Shown: positions 1 through 11,900 of the stretch, in pieces
How the letters are laid out: the number at the start of each line of letters is the position of its first letter
Numbering within the stretch: position 1 is the stretch's first letter
NCBI GenBank assembly: GCA_918026815.1
Contig: CAKJVC010000154.1
Span: 248,001-312,000 of the forward strand
From: Chalara sp. BL73
Taxonomy: Eukaryota; Ascomycota; Leotiomycetes; Helotiales
Direction: 5' to 3'
Length of the DNA stretch: 64,000 nucleotides
Translations under genes and position numbers: made by a program
Notes under the pieces: generated by a model
Seen by the model: the letters and a program-made list of their open reading frames with translations, nothing else
What the model was told of the DNA's origin: nothing
Databases searched by the model: none

Positions 1-311
1 ATAATTTATATTATTGCTGCAGCGCTAGGTATACAAGACACCTGATTCTGTAACCGCTGTGTAGCGCTGGATGTGCCCTGTTTCTTTTCTTTGTCTTTTT
101 TAAGGGCAAGCATATTACCATTTTGATAATGTAGTTTATTAGATGGGGTGCAGGCAAAGTACAAAGGTAACCGATCAAGCTACAACTAGGCTATCGATTT
201 CTTGCAAAGATTCCCGACTATACTGCTTTGCTTGCGGAATATAGTTTACAAGTAACAGCTAGTAAGCCTTGGGGTTCAAGCTTGACCGATAGGATTTCCA
301 AACGAAACTAT
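1..311. other. Intergenic, nothing recognised
   Basis: No convincing coding frame, RNA gene or repeat is visible. It lies downstream of the short-chain dehydrogenase gene, which is on the minus strand, and should hold its 3' untranslated region. Confidence 0.4.
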
Positions 312-1350
312 CTACCAGGGAATGGTTTCGCCCTTCCAGTTTACGAAGGATCCTGATTTCTCCAGCGTCAGCTCCTCAATAATGTTAACCATGCCAGCAC
401 ACGACTCCTCGATGTCCACTGTTCCACGCCAACCCGTTAGCTTAGTCTTGATAAAGCCAGGCTCGAAAGCCAGAGTGGTGACGGGTATATTCGCCCGCTG
501 GAAATCGAGTGCAAGCGTCTTAACTTGCTGGTTAGCTGCAGCCTTGGCCATTCGATAGCCGATAACCTCTCCATCATGATCTGGAGCTACAATCGATATG
601 TGAGAAAAACGTTATTAGGGGAGTAGGACCTCTCTAATAATGAGCTTACCTCCAATACTACCAGACTTAGATGTAATATATATCAGCTTTCCGGGGCCGT
701 CTTTCTTAATGAGAGGAAGGAAATGCTTAGTTACTAAGAAGGGGCCCTACGTAAGTTAGGGGAGGTAGGTTATCAGAAAGCAGACAAAGTAGACCAAGAA
801 ATAACCCAAGGATTGAATAAGTGGCACATACCACCACCATAACTTGAAATCTCTCCATCAAGTCGTCCGCCTCGTGAGCATCCCACTCCAATGGACGAAC
901 CTTAATCCCTTCATCCAAAATCAATGAATCGTCATAGCCTAGCTTCCAAAGATAGCGGACCTACCACCACAGTTGACAAGAACGTCTAGAATGACGCCCC
1001 TAGATTGGAGCTCGGCAGCTGCCTTCTTGATGGTGGTCTCGTCTTTATAGTCAATCTGGACGATCTGCGACCCTGTCGCCTTGAGCTGGGAAGAAAACAT
1101 TAGTGAAAAGCTAAAGATACGGCGACTAGTTTTCATTACATCTGCAAGGGAGGGATCATTTGATGCTAAGGTCTCTGGACGGATGGACCCGATGGTATTC
1201 CATCCTCTGGCCTTAAATGTTTGGATGAGCCGAAGTCCGATGCCGCGATTCGCACCTATAGTAGCCGCAGTTAATATGTCGTCTATCAAGATTCGAAACG
1301 ACAGGACCATGTAGCAATAACTCACCGACGACCAAAACTGACTTAAGCAT
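312..1350 (-). CDS. Short-chain dehydrogenase/reductase (SDR)
   Basis: NAD(P)(H)-dependent oxidoreductase of the classical SDR fold; substrate unknown. Six exons join in one frame: 1350-1326, 1255-1140, 1085-965, 938-832, 746-650 and 586-312 (741 nt, 246 aa). All introns have GT..AG ends. The product starts MLKSVLVVGANRGIG, giving the cofactor motif GxxxGxG at residues 9-15. The catalytic YxxxK is Y166/K170 (YRMAK), with the usual Ser in the ITSKSGS stretch just before. At 246 aa it has normal family length. The start at 1350 gives the compact Rossmann start; an in-frame upstream Met would add an uncharacteristic leader. It is similar to the fungal SDRs of the C-factor/sniffer type. The tiny 25-nt first exon is the least secure part. 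Confidence 0.82.
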
Positions 1351-2344
1351 GTTTTCGTGCGAGTGAGCCGGGCGCTGGCGCATGTGTGAAGCAAAGACGT
1401 CTCTGGACATTCTCAGGACCGTCAGTGTGGGCTTAGAAAGGTTCTTGGTGGGTTGGTACGGGTGACTAGGCATACAAACAAGGCGACCAATCAGGGGCGG
1501 CCAATACGCACATAACGGGTTAGAAAAGGAACGCACCCTTCTGACTCGCAGCTTCCACCTTCAATACCCTTAAACGCGGGTGTGCTGTTGTTCGAATATT
1601 CCGTACCTGGACCGGTTTTCTTTCTCGTAGGGGCTGATAAAAAGGAGTAAGCCAAAATCAATGCAAATAGAATAAAGATAAATCGAGTCGCGGTAGCCCG
1701 CATAGTGAATTGTTGGCGTTTGCCGAATTGTTGGACTGCAAAATAGCACTGTGAGGTAAAGCCTCGAGAAGATCCCATCAGGCCAGGACGAGTGTGAGTG
1801 ATTTTGTAGACGAAATCCCAGAATATGTTTGTATCGCCCTGCAACTTGGTGCTTGTGCGACCTAGGCGCAGCGGCACATGATAGTACTCCCTTACAAGGG
1901 CAATGCAATATCCTCAAAACTGATTGGAAAATAAAAGTGCAAGCTATTCACAACAAAGGCAAAGACATACTTGAGATTGGTGTTTATTTGTACAAATTCC
2001 TAAAGCCTGCTACGCCTGATGTAGTAAATTGCTAGAGGGTACTGTAACTGACAAGTTCTTGAGTATGGTGGCTCATAAAAAAAGCGAAGGGGAGATATGT
2101 GTACTGCCTAACCAATTTAGATTGGATAACTACAGAGTTAGAAACGGCCCGGGAATTTTAAGCTTTTTATCAGGTGAGTTGGTTATTATTCTCCGCAAAA
2201 AAGGTTCTAAATTGTAACTTGCATAGTTATACTGACCCTTTTTTTTCATTTTTTTTTCATAAAAGTTTAGTTAAAAATCCTTTAAAAAGAGTGTGTATTT
2301 TGAAATTTTTTAACGGCTTTTTTTCCTATCAATCACTTACAGCG
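1351..2344. other. Intergenic, upstream of the SDR gene
   Basis: No coding frame here resembles a known family. The right end is rich in poly-T and poly-A runs (about 2170-2320), which lead into the decayed patatin copy. It probably contains the SDR promoter and flanking degenerate DNA. Confidence 0.3.
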
Positions 2345-2815
2345 CAAGAAGCCGTTCCTACGAGAAGCTGCGCGTACTATTACTGCAGCTGCTGGGTTCT
2401 TCAACCTATACAAGTTGGGCCGTATAGTGAAGAGTTCCGCGGTGGAGGGGCTGGTTGTAACAATAATATTGAAAAGGTGATAGAAGCATGATCTCTCTGG
2501 ACAGATGCGGATGAGTAGGCCGTTAGCCTTGTTAGTATTGGCCCTGGACATCCCAGTGTCAAAGTATTTGGTAAGAACGTAGTAGAAATGATCAGAACTC
2601 TTGTAGCAATGTTCACCAAGACCAAGTTAACAGCCCAAAGTTTCGCAAAGAGAGTCAGTGGAGCGCGGCAGAGCGGCGAATCATATATCGGCTTAATGTC
2701 TTTCAAGGGCTGGAAGATGTTGGTTTCGATGAATACTCGAAGATGGCGAATATTTCAGCTACAACCGAAGTTTGTTTGGAAGGTTCGAGGACTAATATAG
2801 ACGTGGAGGCCTGAG
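2345..2815 (+). pseudogene. Decayed patatin-like phospholipase, C-terminal part
   Basis: Conceptual translation in shifting frames matches the C-terminal half of fungal patatin-like (calcium-independent PLA2-type) proteins. In order there is an EAARTITAAAGFF block (residues matching the AARATSAAPTFF region), then GPYSEEF and CNNNIEKVIEA, then SLWTDADE, LVSIGPG and FGKNVVEMIRTLVA, and in another frame YRLNVFQGLEDVGFDEYSKMA. Two frame changes (near 2408 and 2640) and two in-frame stops (TGA near 2489 and TAG near 2515) break it. The catalytic Asp-Gly of the family, expected just after the EEF motif, reads Arg-Gly-Gly. The N-terminal half with the GXSXG serine is not present nearby. It is therefore a non-functional fragment. 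TGA/TAG stops and C-to-T type changes would fit repeat-induced point mutation, which is an inference. Confidence 0.7.
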
Positions 2816-3936
2816 TTGATGCTCTTCGATTCACGACAGGGGATCACACGCGTACGTAGCGGCTCAAATAGACAAAAGCTTATCCGCGACTCCCCGTGTG
2901 TACTGCTCCTGATGGGGAATGAATACATCAGAAGCATCAACATGACTGAAAAACAATGGCAATGGTTTCAAGTTTTTGCAGCATAGGAAGCAGCGCTGGA
3001 CTGGAACGACGCCTCCAAACAATAAGCAAGCCGACCAAGGGCACATTGCGATGGCTCTATAGGTATTTTCACATATCAGCAGTAGAAAGCTTTTCGTTCT
3101 CTAGAATCTCCATATCTTGGGAAAGCCTGGTTTTGGGGAAAGTGTTATCTTCACAGCGTGCTTGAACGACTTCAAGGATATTCTGTTCGGAAAACACGAC
3201 AGATTTGAGAACCCCAGGGCAACATCTCTTGTGCTTTGCTCTTTGTGCATACGAGTAGGGGAGATACATGCTTAAGGAGTCCATTGGGATTTCCAACGCA
3301 CTTATCCAGATCCATCATTCCAAAGTAGAAAACCGCCGGTGCATTTTCCTTTTGGGACAAGTCCAGTTGTTGAGGCAAGGAAGGAGAATGCCCATTTTTC
3401 AGACTGACGGATGCGAGAAGCCGCTTGTATCTAGACCTTACCAAGATGGCTACTGACTCGCCGGTGAAGGATACATATATCAAGATAAGTGCTGGCGTGG
3501 GGTGGCAGATAAGGAGGGCCGAATCAGAAGGCCGGAAGGTAAATGCTCGATTATATTGATGGGACTAGATGTAGTTTGAACATTACATTGTCAGTGGGTA
3601 GAGCACGCTTTTGTGCTATCCCGGTGTTTGCATCATGTCTCTTTGCTTCCTGATTGAAATCTAGTTGTTGCAGTTCACCCAGATTCAGAGAATAACATCA
3701 CCTGCGCGTCAGATGTGTAATAATACACGATACTGCGGTAGGACGTAGGCTTTTGTATGCGGGCCATCTGGAACCGTCTTTATATTATACAGCTCGAAGG
3801 GCTAGGGCTCAAATATATACACGGCAGTCTATGGGCTCAGTTTTAGGCTTGGCGGATACCCCATGTGTTTTTATACAGTCTAATAGCCATGCAATCCCCC
3901 TTTCCCACCTTCATTACACCCCATTGATCCTTATTT
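2816..3936. other. Intergenic, no gene recognised
   Basis: Several open frames of 60-103 codons on both strands have no recognisable motif. I cannot tell whether the left half is more of the decayed patatin locus. The right end contains the 3' flank of VTC4. Confidence 0.3.
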
Positions 3937-6510
3937 TCATGTCTGAAACCAGTCTACAATCCCCCTATCATTCAGCTCAAATATGGCGTTAAGCACAATC
4001 GCAATGAACAACGCCGCACAAAGCACCGTCGGTCCGACTTTATCATGATACTTGATGGCTTTTCGCTCGCGAATCGCTTGCGAGCGGTATAGATAGATGG
4101 CTACACTATAGAGAAGGGAGAGGATGGCGACGAAGCTGAAGGAGCCGGCTGCGATAAATGAGATGCGGGTAGGTTTCGCGCCGAAGTTCAGCAGTGTGGC
4201 GGCGATTGTGCCGATGTAGATTGAGAACTCGAGCTGGAAATGTTAGTGTCTCGCTTGAAGGCACGGAACGATGAGAAAAGGAAATATGCTTACCCAAGAG
4301 AGGAATGTTCTTTCGGCGGCAAAGTACACTTTTGGCTCGACACGGACGGGAACGTGGATTTTCTTGCCCTTTGGCGCTTTGAATTTCTTATTCTGAATTT
4401 GATCATTTCGGATGGGCGCCATTGTTCCATTAGTAGGTGGCAAGATGGTGGGTTTGGGTCGAGGGTTTAAATAACTTAGGGCTGTCAGGAGCCGATCGCC
4501 AGCTATATTTGCATTCTTCTTGAGGGCGGCCTTGTAGAATGTCCATCCACCTATCCGCCGAGCTTCCTCATAAGCATCGATCTCTGCATCCTCGTCGTCT
4601 GAATCATACAGTGCATAATCATCACTCGGAGGTTGGGCTGCCAATTGCTCCTCGACATCAAGGGCATTTCCAGTCGCACGCGTCTCTAGGTCCCTTGCCT
4701 CAAGAGCTTCACGAACGCCACGTAGCCTCTGCGCATCTTCTTCGGAATCGCCTGCCACCGTAGTCTCTTGTGATTCTGGGAGAAGCTCAATCTCATCATC
4801 GCTGTCATCATCTTCGTCATCGTCGTCACTTGTCGAACTTTTAGACTGACCCGGACGTCGAATACCAAAATGCTGCGTTACAGGTTTTTTGATATCGACA
4901 TTCATTTGTGGCATCCAAAAAGGTAAGAGATTGATACGATCTGGGAATAGTGTTGCCGTTCCGTGGATGAACTTTGAAAATTTTGGCACGGCTTCCACAA
5001 GATGGCTCGCAATGAGCTCTCGAATCCACTCAGGCGGTTCTTGTCCGACTTGAGTCTGTAACTTAACTTCTAGGACCGCATAAGGGAAACGTTCGATGTC
5101 CTCTGCGGGTAATTGGGAGAATGGCCAATCAATACCAATATCCATTCTCCGCCAGTTGTCTCCGGATCTCCGCTTGCCATCTAGATTATCTTCTCGTACC
5201 ATGGTAAGCTCGGTGTCAAGGGAGATGCGGACTCGTGCATCAGCAGGAAGCTGAAAAGCAGTTCTGTTGTAGAATGAACGGCAGACTGGCTTGTATCCCT
5301 TCTTGATGACCGAGTACTGCACTTCTTTCGCAAGTCGTTCATCTTCATCTATTTGCTTCGCTGTCTTCTTGCCGTCTTTCCGTGCCTTTTCAAAGATGGC
5401 AGCAGGTAGCAATTCTCCCTTCATAAATGCATTGACATTTTTCTCCTTGATGCCAAACCTTGCTTTGACAGATTTTTCGCCTGTCCAGTCTTCGCGATGC
5501 GTTTTTCGCTCTACAAATATCTGCTCAGTGTCCATGCTACCATACCATCTCAGGCGTATAGCTTCTGCGCCTTCAGTCTTCTTTAGGCGGCCCTCATATA
5601 GCTCCCATGTTTCAGGATTATCGTAGTAAATCGACGTGATGGCGGAATCTGCTGTCTCGAATTCCTTGTTAGGATTGAAGACCAAGACTGGCAAATGCTA
5701 CCCAAGATTAGTCATTCCTGATTTATGAGAAACTTCTACATTCTTACCTTAAGAATCAGAAGCTTCAGCTCTGTGATATTGTCTGGATGAACCCAATATT
5801 TGGTAGTATTACGAATGAAGCTGCCTTGACTTCCACCAGCAGAGCTATCACCCTTAACAGGATTACCTCGAGTCCTCACCATATCATACAACTTCGACAA
5901 TTTAACAATGTCCGCATCGTAATTATTCTTGAAAAACGGCTTAGCCTTTAATCTGGCGGCAAATACAGGCTTCAGCATCCATTTAGGGTTTTGTTTCTAC
6001 CAAGGTTAGCTAAGGGCCTCTTACTCAATCAATCGAACCTACATCATGCTTTTTGATGATCTTCTGGAATCCGGTATAATTCAGTTGTACAAACTTGGCC
6101 AAGTCATGCACATCCGCAATAATATCACTCAGATCATCCTCCAGCATCATAAACTCCTCCTCTGTTGGCGCATCATCATCGTTCCTCTGCCTATCTCGCC
6201 CTACAGGACCTCTGTTATGCAGTCTCGAAACCACGTCATCAACCTCCTTCTGGCTCGCGACAATGCGTCTGCCAATCTCAATCAGCTTGACCTTCTGCTT
6301 CGTATACACCTTATCGAGCTCCGTTTCCAGGCGATCGATAAACCTCCTCTCATTCTCATCGGTCCATTCTTTTCGCTGAGGCTTCGGTTTGCCGGGCTGA
6401 AGCGGCTTCCTGTATTCTGTCTTCAGGAGGTCCTTGAGCTCATCATAGTCTATATAGTGCCATGAGTATTCCTTAATAACGCTCGTGCGGAGCTGTTCGC
6501 CGAACTTCAT
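3937..6510 (-). CDS. vtc4: Vacuolar transporter chaperone 4, polyphosphate polymerase
   Basis: Catalytic subunit of the VTC complex, which makes polyphosphate from ATP at the vacuolar membrane and feeds it into the lumen. Four exons join in frame: 6510-6043, 5996-5748, 5697-4294 and 4233-3937 (805 aa). Residues 1 to about 156 form the SPX inositol-pyrophosphate sensor, starting [20 protein letters not shown]. The central triphosphate-tunnel domain follows, with the basic pair R287/R289 in IRLRWYG and K304 in [11 protein letters not shown] long acidic, probably disordered linker follows. The C-terminus carries the DUF202 membrane domain: AAERTFLSW, then hydrophobic segments in the last exon. 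The tunnel residues make this the VTC4 type rather than VTC2/3. It starts 516 bp from the divergent DPH4 gene. It is somewhat longer than yeast Vtc4 because of the acidic linker. Confidence 0.93.
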
Positions 6511-7026
6511 GACGATGACGCCGGGCTTGAAGTGGTAATGGCCGGGAGCACCTGTGGTTCGTTTCTGCCAGTAACTTGTGCGAGTCTGGAGGTCGTGGAC
6601 AATCAGCATTGAGTGCTACGACGGAAGAGCATAACTATTAAAAGAAAGAGCACAGGTGGGATGTCTCATGAATGGGAGAACATATGATGAAGCTCTGAGT
6701 TGGGGGAAATACCTTCTTGAAAAACTGATTACAACAAGAATGCACTTGAGCTGCAAGCCCCGCCCAAGACTTGGTGATAGCACCATTGTTTAGAGGATAG
6801 CTCAGAGCTTGTGTAATTGACCAATGATACGACCGACTTGGCCCATGTGCTTGTGGGTTGTAATTATGGCCGGTCCGACATTTTTCCGAAGCTCGGCACC
6901 TCATCCCTGCCACATTAATCTTGGCATAGATTAGCACTTTGAATTTCAGAGCCTATCTACGGTTCACCACTAAATTTCCCCTCCTCCCCACCTGATATCC
7001 AATTCAATCTTCTGGGCAATAAGAAA
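6511..7026. promoter_or_regulatory. Shared upstream region of vtc4 and dph4
   Basis: A 516-bp gap between two divergent start codons must hold both promoters. I see no unambiguous factor site. Confidence 0.5.
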
Positions 7027-7551
7027 ATGCCTGCCTCTACTGCTTCCGCAACATACTACGACATCCTCGCCCTTCCCACCTCTCTCCGCACCTCTTTTAT
7101 CCCACCAAAAACTCTCAAAAGCGCATATCGACACGCGCTCCTCCAAAACCACCCAGACAAATCCTCCCCAACTTCCTCTTGTACGGCAGAAAGGCCTACA
7201 AGCTACTCAATAGATGAAATTACGCGTGCATACCAAGTCCTAGGGCATATAAAGAAGCGGGCAGAGTATGATCTTGTGCTGCTGAAGATCGCTCAAAGTG
7301 GTGGTGAGAAAGGGTTTGCGGAGGGGGAAGGGAAGACAGGGTTGGAGACAGTGGATTTGGATGATTTAGAGTTTGAAGGGGAGGGTAAGGAGGCTGGAAC
7401 TTGGAGTAAACAATGTAGATGTGGGGATGAGAATGGATTTGTGGTTACAGAGGAGGATTTGGAGGGCAATGTGAGTGAAGGGGAAGTTGTTGTTGGGTGT
7501 AGAGGATGTAGTCTTTCGTTGAAAGTTTTGTTTGGGGTGCTGGATGGGTGA
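7027..7551 (+). CDS. dph4: Diphthamide biosynthesis J-protein DPH4
   Basis: Co-chaperone/electron carrier of the first steps of diphthamide formation on translation elongation factor 2. Single exon, 174 aa. The N-terminal J domain (about residues 9-85) has the HPDK motif at 42-45 and an AYQVLG helix. The C-terminal CSL-type zinc finger has Cys130 and Cys132 (QCRCG) and Cys158 and Cys161 (CRGC). This J-plus-CSL order and length are diagnostic of DPH4 (yeast Jjj3). The stretch between the domains is rich in Gly and Glu. The start is the first ATG in the frame and gives a normal J domain at once. Confidence 0.92.
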   Translation: MPASTASATYYDILALPTSLRTSFIPPKTLKSAYRHALLQNHPDKSSPTSSCTAERPTSYSIDEITRAYQVLGHIKKRAEYDLVLLKIAQSGGEKGFAEGEGKTGLETVDLDDLEFEGEGKEAGTWSKQCRCGDENGFVVTEEDLEGNVSEGEVVVGCRGCSLSLKVLFGVLDG

Positions 7552-8765
7552 TTGGAGGAACACGACTCTATATCACCAGAAATTCTGGCGTGCGCATTGT
7601 GATGGGGGATGGGAAAGAATTATACCATCAACATATACGAGCGAAGGCAACGATGGGACCGTGGAAAGGATGACCACAGACCTGCGCAGACGAAGCCTAC
7701 ACAGGATTCGCGCAGGTGGTGCGAGAAGTTGATGTGCTAGATGGCAGCCAAATATCTTGACAATATGCGGTACCACCAAAATGCCATCCAGCTACCGCGT
7801 AGTCGGGGAGACAGATGACACTGGAAATCGAGTAGTCACGTCGCCCAAAACCCTGCAACATATAATCTGAACGAATCCACGCGGACTCTATCACACTAAA
7901 CTATGGTCGCCAACATGCCTACTACAGGTGGAAAACGAAATTACTTCAGCTCTTAATATCGAAATGTGCCGACTTCCTATGACTTCCAATCAAAGCTCGA
8001 GAGCTATTGGTCGCCTCAAACTTGCGGTTATTCCTCTTGCAACATGTTGAATATGATCAACGTACGTCAACACCGCAGAGAATATTGAGCGGCGTTGAGA
8101 GGACTTGTGTTGCTGAAGAAGAAACGCGTACCAAAGATGTGAAAATATATACTACGCTAACTGGGCGGTGAATGAGAGGCTAGCCGAGAGTGGCAGTATC
8201 ATGATCTCAAATCCCAGGAGGATCGATGGAAGGATGTCCTTCGGTCACGAGTTCTGAATATCCCTGGTATTGTTAAAAATAAGCCTTTTCCGCACAAGTG
8301 ATCTTCTTATTATAAAGGAAACATCTTGGGTCACTAATTGAGCAGGTCGGTTACTGCCGGCATATCTGCTATCTGATAGTTTGATGTACCGTACAGGATC
8401 TATACAGTACCTACGTCCATAAAATTTACAAGGAAGAAGAGGAAGTGGAGCTCGAAGAGAGTGAACCGTGATCCGGTAATGCATAACAGGAGTTACACTA
8501 GTATGATACAGTTCAAGTACGGCACTGCATGCGGAGGAGGGTCACTTACCGTACTTGGGGGTCTTGTCTTGGCATATCTCCATGCCAAGATAATGCTCAA
8601 TTCCAGGGCAGAAGCTTGCATGCATGCTACATACGCTGTAAGGAACTTTGGAACGAGGTATTCACATACTTGTAACTTACCCGCATCCCCCACCTTCCTA
8701 TAGAAGTCCCCTCTTTCATTCCCTCTCATTCCTCGAGCGCATTTGCTCACCTCCTCCCCTAGTCA
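7552..8765. other. Intergenic, no gene recognised
   Basis: Between DPH4 and the aminopeptidase. The short open frames here do not resemble any family and overlap one another on both strands. The right end, with pyrimidine-rich stretches at about 8690-8765, should include the aminopeptidase promoter. Confidence 0.35.
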
Positions 8766-11700
8766 ATGCGTGTCCTTACTTCTGTGATCGATGCCACGAT
8801 CTTTTCCACTTTGATTCGCCGACCAAAAGTACCTGCATGCTCGACGCCTCTTTCAATATTTCAAAAGCGATCACTCACCTTTAATTCCACGTTCTCCAAT
8901 GCTTCAAGCCATCGGTATCATACTATGTACGTATCAAGCAGCCTTCTGCGGCCAGCAGCCAGAGAATCTGCTCGCTTTGGCAATTGAATTGCTTCCTAGC
9001 GCACCCGAAGTAAGTTGCGCCATTGAACACTAAGCTTACAAGTTTCAGAATTACCAACCCTTCTGCCAGCGGCATCAATCAGCGACCTCGACAGTCTCAA
9101 CCAATATTATTCTCTTCTCTTACCCCTCGCAGCATTCGTCACTGTTCTTGTCGACGGCATACCGGCAATATGTGCAGAGGACAGCAAGTCGGGGATGGTT
9201 TGGACGGTGCGGCGATTGATGTGACCAAGGGAAGAGAGATACTGCCCGGAAATGTCATTCCAACGCACTATGATGTTACGTTGGAGCCGGCTTTCGATAC
9301 TTTCAAGTACAATGGAACAGTGGTCATTGATCTGACAGTGGTTGAAGATACTACATCTATCTCATTGAACACCTTGGAAATTGAGATCAAGGGAGTCAAG
9401 ATTTTGTCCGGATCCGAAGCTCAGGGAGAATTCAAACTTCTGACCGACTCCCCCGAGATCGCTCACCATGAGGATAGTCAGACCACAAAGATTTCGTTCC
9501 CAGGTGCAATTAGCAAAGGAAGCTTTGCACAGCTTCAAATCGAGTTCATTGGCGAGTTGAACGATAAGATGGCTGGCTTCTATCGCTCTACATACAAGAA
9601 TACAGATGGTAGCCAAGGAATCATGGCCACCTCTCAAATGGAGCCTACAGATTGTCGCAGAGCTTTCCCGTGTTTCGATGAGCCAGCATTAAAAGCAGCT
9701 TTCACAATCACACTTATCGCTGACAAAAAGTACACTTGCTTAAGCAATATGGATGTTCACTCCGAGCAAGAGCTCCCGGGCAACAGGAAAGCTGTAAAGT
9801 TCAACAAGTCGCCAATCATGTCCACTTACCTAGTAGCCTTCATCGTTGGAGAGCTTAAGTATATTGAGACGGACAAATTCAGGCTGCCTATCAGAATCTA
9901 TGCACCAGTCAACCAAGAGATTGAGCATGGGCGATACGCATTAGAACTTGCAGCTCGCACATTGGAGTTTTATGAAAAGACTTTTGATAGTGATTTTCCC
10001 TTACCAAAGATGGATATGGTTGCTATACCAGATTTCGCGGCCGGTGCAATGGAGAATTGGGGTCTTGTAACATACCGAGTAGTTGACATTCTTTTCGATG
10101 AAAAGAACAGCGGAGCATCTCACAGAGAACGTGTTGCCGAAATTGTGCAACATGAACTTGCGCATCAATGGTTTGGAAATCTTGTCACAATGGACTTCTG
10201 GGATGGTCTGTGGCTCAACGAAGGTTTTGCAACTTGGATGTCGTGGTACTCGTGCAACAAATTCTATCCAGAGTGGAAAGTGTGGCAGAGCTTTGTAACA
10301 GACAATTTACAAAGCGCTCTAGGTCTCGATTCGTTGCGTAGCAGTCATCCAATTGAAGTTCCGGTGAAGAGAGCGGATGAGGTTAATCAAATATTTGACG
10401 CCATTTCCTACTCTAAAGGCTCTTGCGTAATCCGTATGATTTCTGCATATTTGGGCGAAGACGTTTTCATGGAAGGTATACGCATTTACTTGAAGAGACA
10501 TGCCTATGGCAATACTCAGACAGGTGATCTTTGGGCAGCATTGAGCGAGGCTAGTGGCAAGGATGTGAAGGGGGTGATGGACATCTGGACCAAGAAAGTT
10601 GGATTTCCAGTCGTCGGAGTCACCGAGAACGAAAAGGAAAAGACAATCACAGTGAAGCAAAATCGATTCTTGCGCACCGCCGATGTTAAACCTGAAGAAG
10701 ACGAGACATTATTTCCAGTTTTCTTAGGTCTTCGTAGCAAGGACGGGATCAATGAGGAATTGGTTCTATCAAAACGAGAGCAAAGTTTCGAGGTACCAGA
10801 CCTTGACTTCTTTAAGCTTAACGCCGATTCTACCAATCTTTATCGGACTTCTTATACACCTGCCCGTCTCGAAAAACTTGGTCAAGCCGCCAAAGATGGC
10901 CTTCTGACCGTGGAAGATAGGGCTGGGATGATTGCTGATGCCGGAGCTCTTGCTGCATCGGGATATCAGAAGACTTCAGGAGTCCTAAATCTTTTGAAAG
11001 GTTTTGATGCTGAGGCCGAGTTTGTTGTGTGGAACGAGATCCTCACCCGAATAGGTACTATTGAGAATGCATGGATTTTCGAGGAGCAGGGTATTCGAGA
11101 TGGTCTTGAGTCGTTCCGCCGAGACCTTGTGAGCGAAAGGGCACATAAAATGGGTTGGGAATTTAGCGACAGTGACGACCACATCCAACAACAATTCAAG
11201 GCTATGTTGTTCGGAAGCGCTGGCGCAGCTGGCGATGCTGCAATCATCGCAGCGGCGCAGGACATGTTCAAGAAGTTTGCGAAGGGCGATTCATCTGCTA
11301 TCCATCCAAATATTCGAGGATCTGTGTTCAATATTGCCCTGAAATATGGTGGAAAGGAGGAGTACGAAACTATTCTAAAGACTTACCACGAATCCAAGAA
11401 CAGCGATGAGCGTAATACCGCACTTCGCAGCTTAGGACGGGCAAAAGATCCCGAGCTCATCGAGAAAACCTTATCCTTGACACTGAATGGAGATGTCAAA
11501 GACCAGGACATCTACTTGCCTCTCAGCAATTTACGAAGCCACCCTGAGGGCATCGAAGCACTATATGTTTACTTGCAACAGAACTGGGCCGAGCTCCAGC
11601 GGCGTTTCCCAGCCGGTCTATCCATGCTCGGCATGCTTGTCCAGATATGCACATCCAGCTATACCTCCGCTGAGAAAGTCGCAGGTATGTGATTCTTGTA

Positions 11701-11900
11701 GCTCGTCGGCCTAATTACGCTAACATAAAGCAGACATTGAGAAGTTCTTTCATGACAAGAGCAAGAAGGGCTATGATCAGAGCTTGGCCCAAAGCCTGGA
11801 TGCCATTCGAGCCAAGAGCGCATGGCTGGAACGTGATCGCGACGATGTTGCGGCTTGGGTGAAGGCATACCGAGTCAAGAATGTCAAGGCAGCACTGTAG
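8766..11900 (+). CDS. M1-family zinc aminopeptidase (Ape2/Aap1 type)
   Basis: Broad-specificity aminopeptidase that removes N-terminal residues from peptides. The core is continuous from ATG 9170 to 11684, then an intron (11685-11733) and a last exon to 11900 (893 aa from 9170). Counting from that Met, the substrate-binding GAMEN motif is at about 292-296 and the zinc site HEXXH is at 328-332 (HELAHQWFGN), with the third ligand E351 in LNEG. An ERAP1-type C-terminal domain follows. The frame stays open upstream of 9170. A possible first exon 8766-8926 joins in frame across an intron 8927-9048 (GTACGT donor, TTTCAG acceptor) and would add a basic, Ser/Arg-rich leader like a mitochondrial presequence. 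The core is certain; the leader is inferred. The internal start MCRG resembles the cytosolic start of related fungal proteins, so two isoforms are possible. Confidence 0.92.

Noticed and set aside
9023..9169. Start of the aminopeptidase at 9023
   Set aside because: The codon is TTG, not ATG, and it lies within the likely intron 8927-9048.
9362..11331. Minus-strand open frames antisense to the aminopeptidase
   Set aside because: They are shadows of the strongly coding plus strand, have no motifs and are not extended by splice sites.
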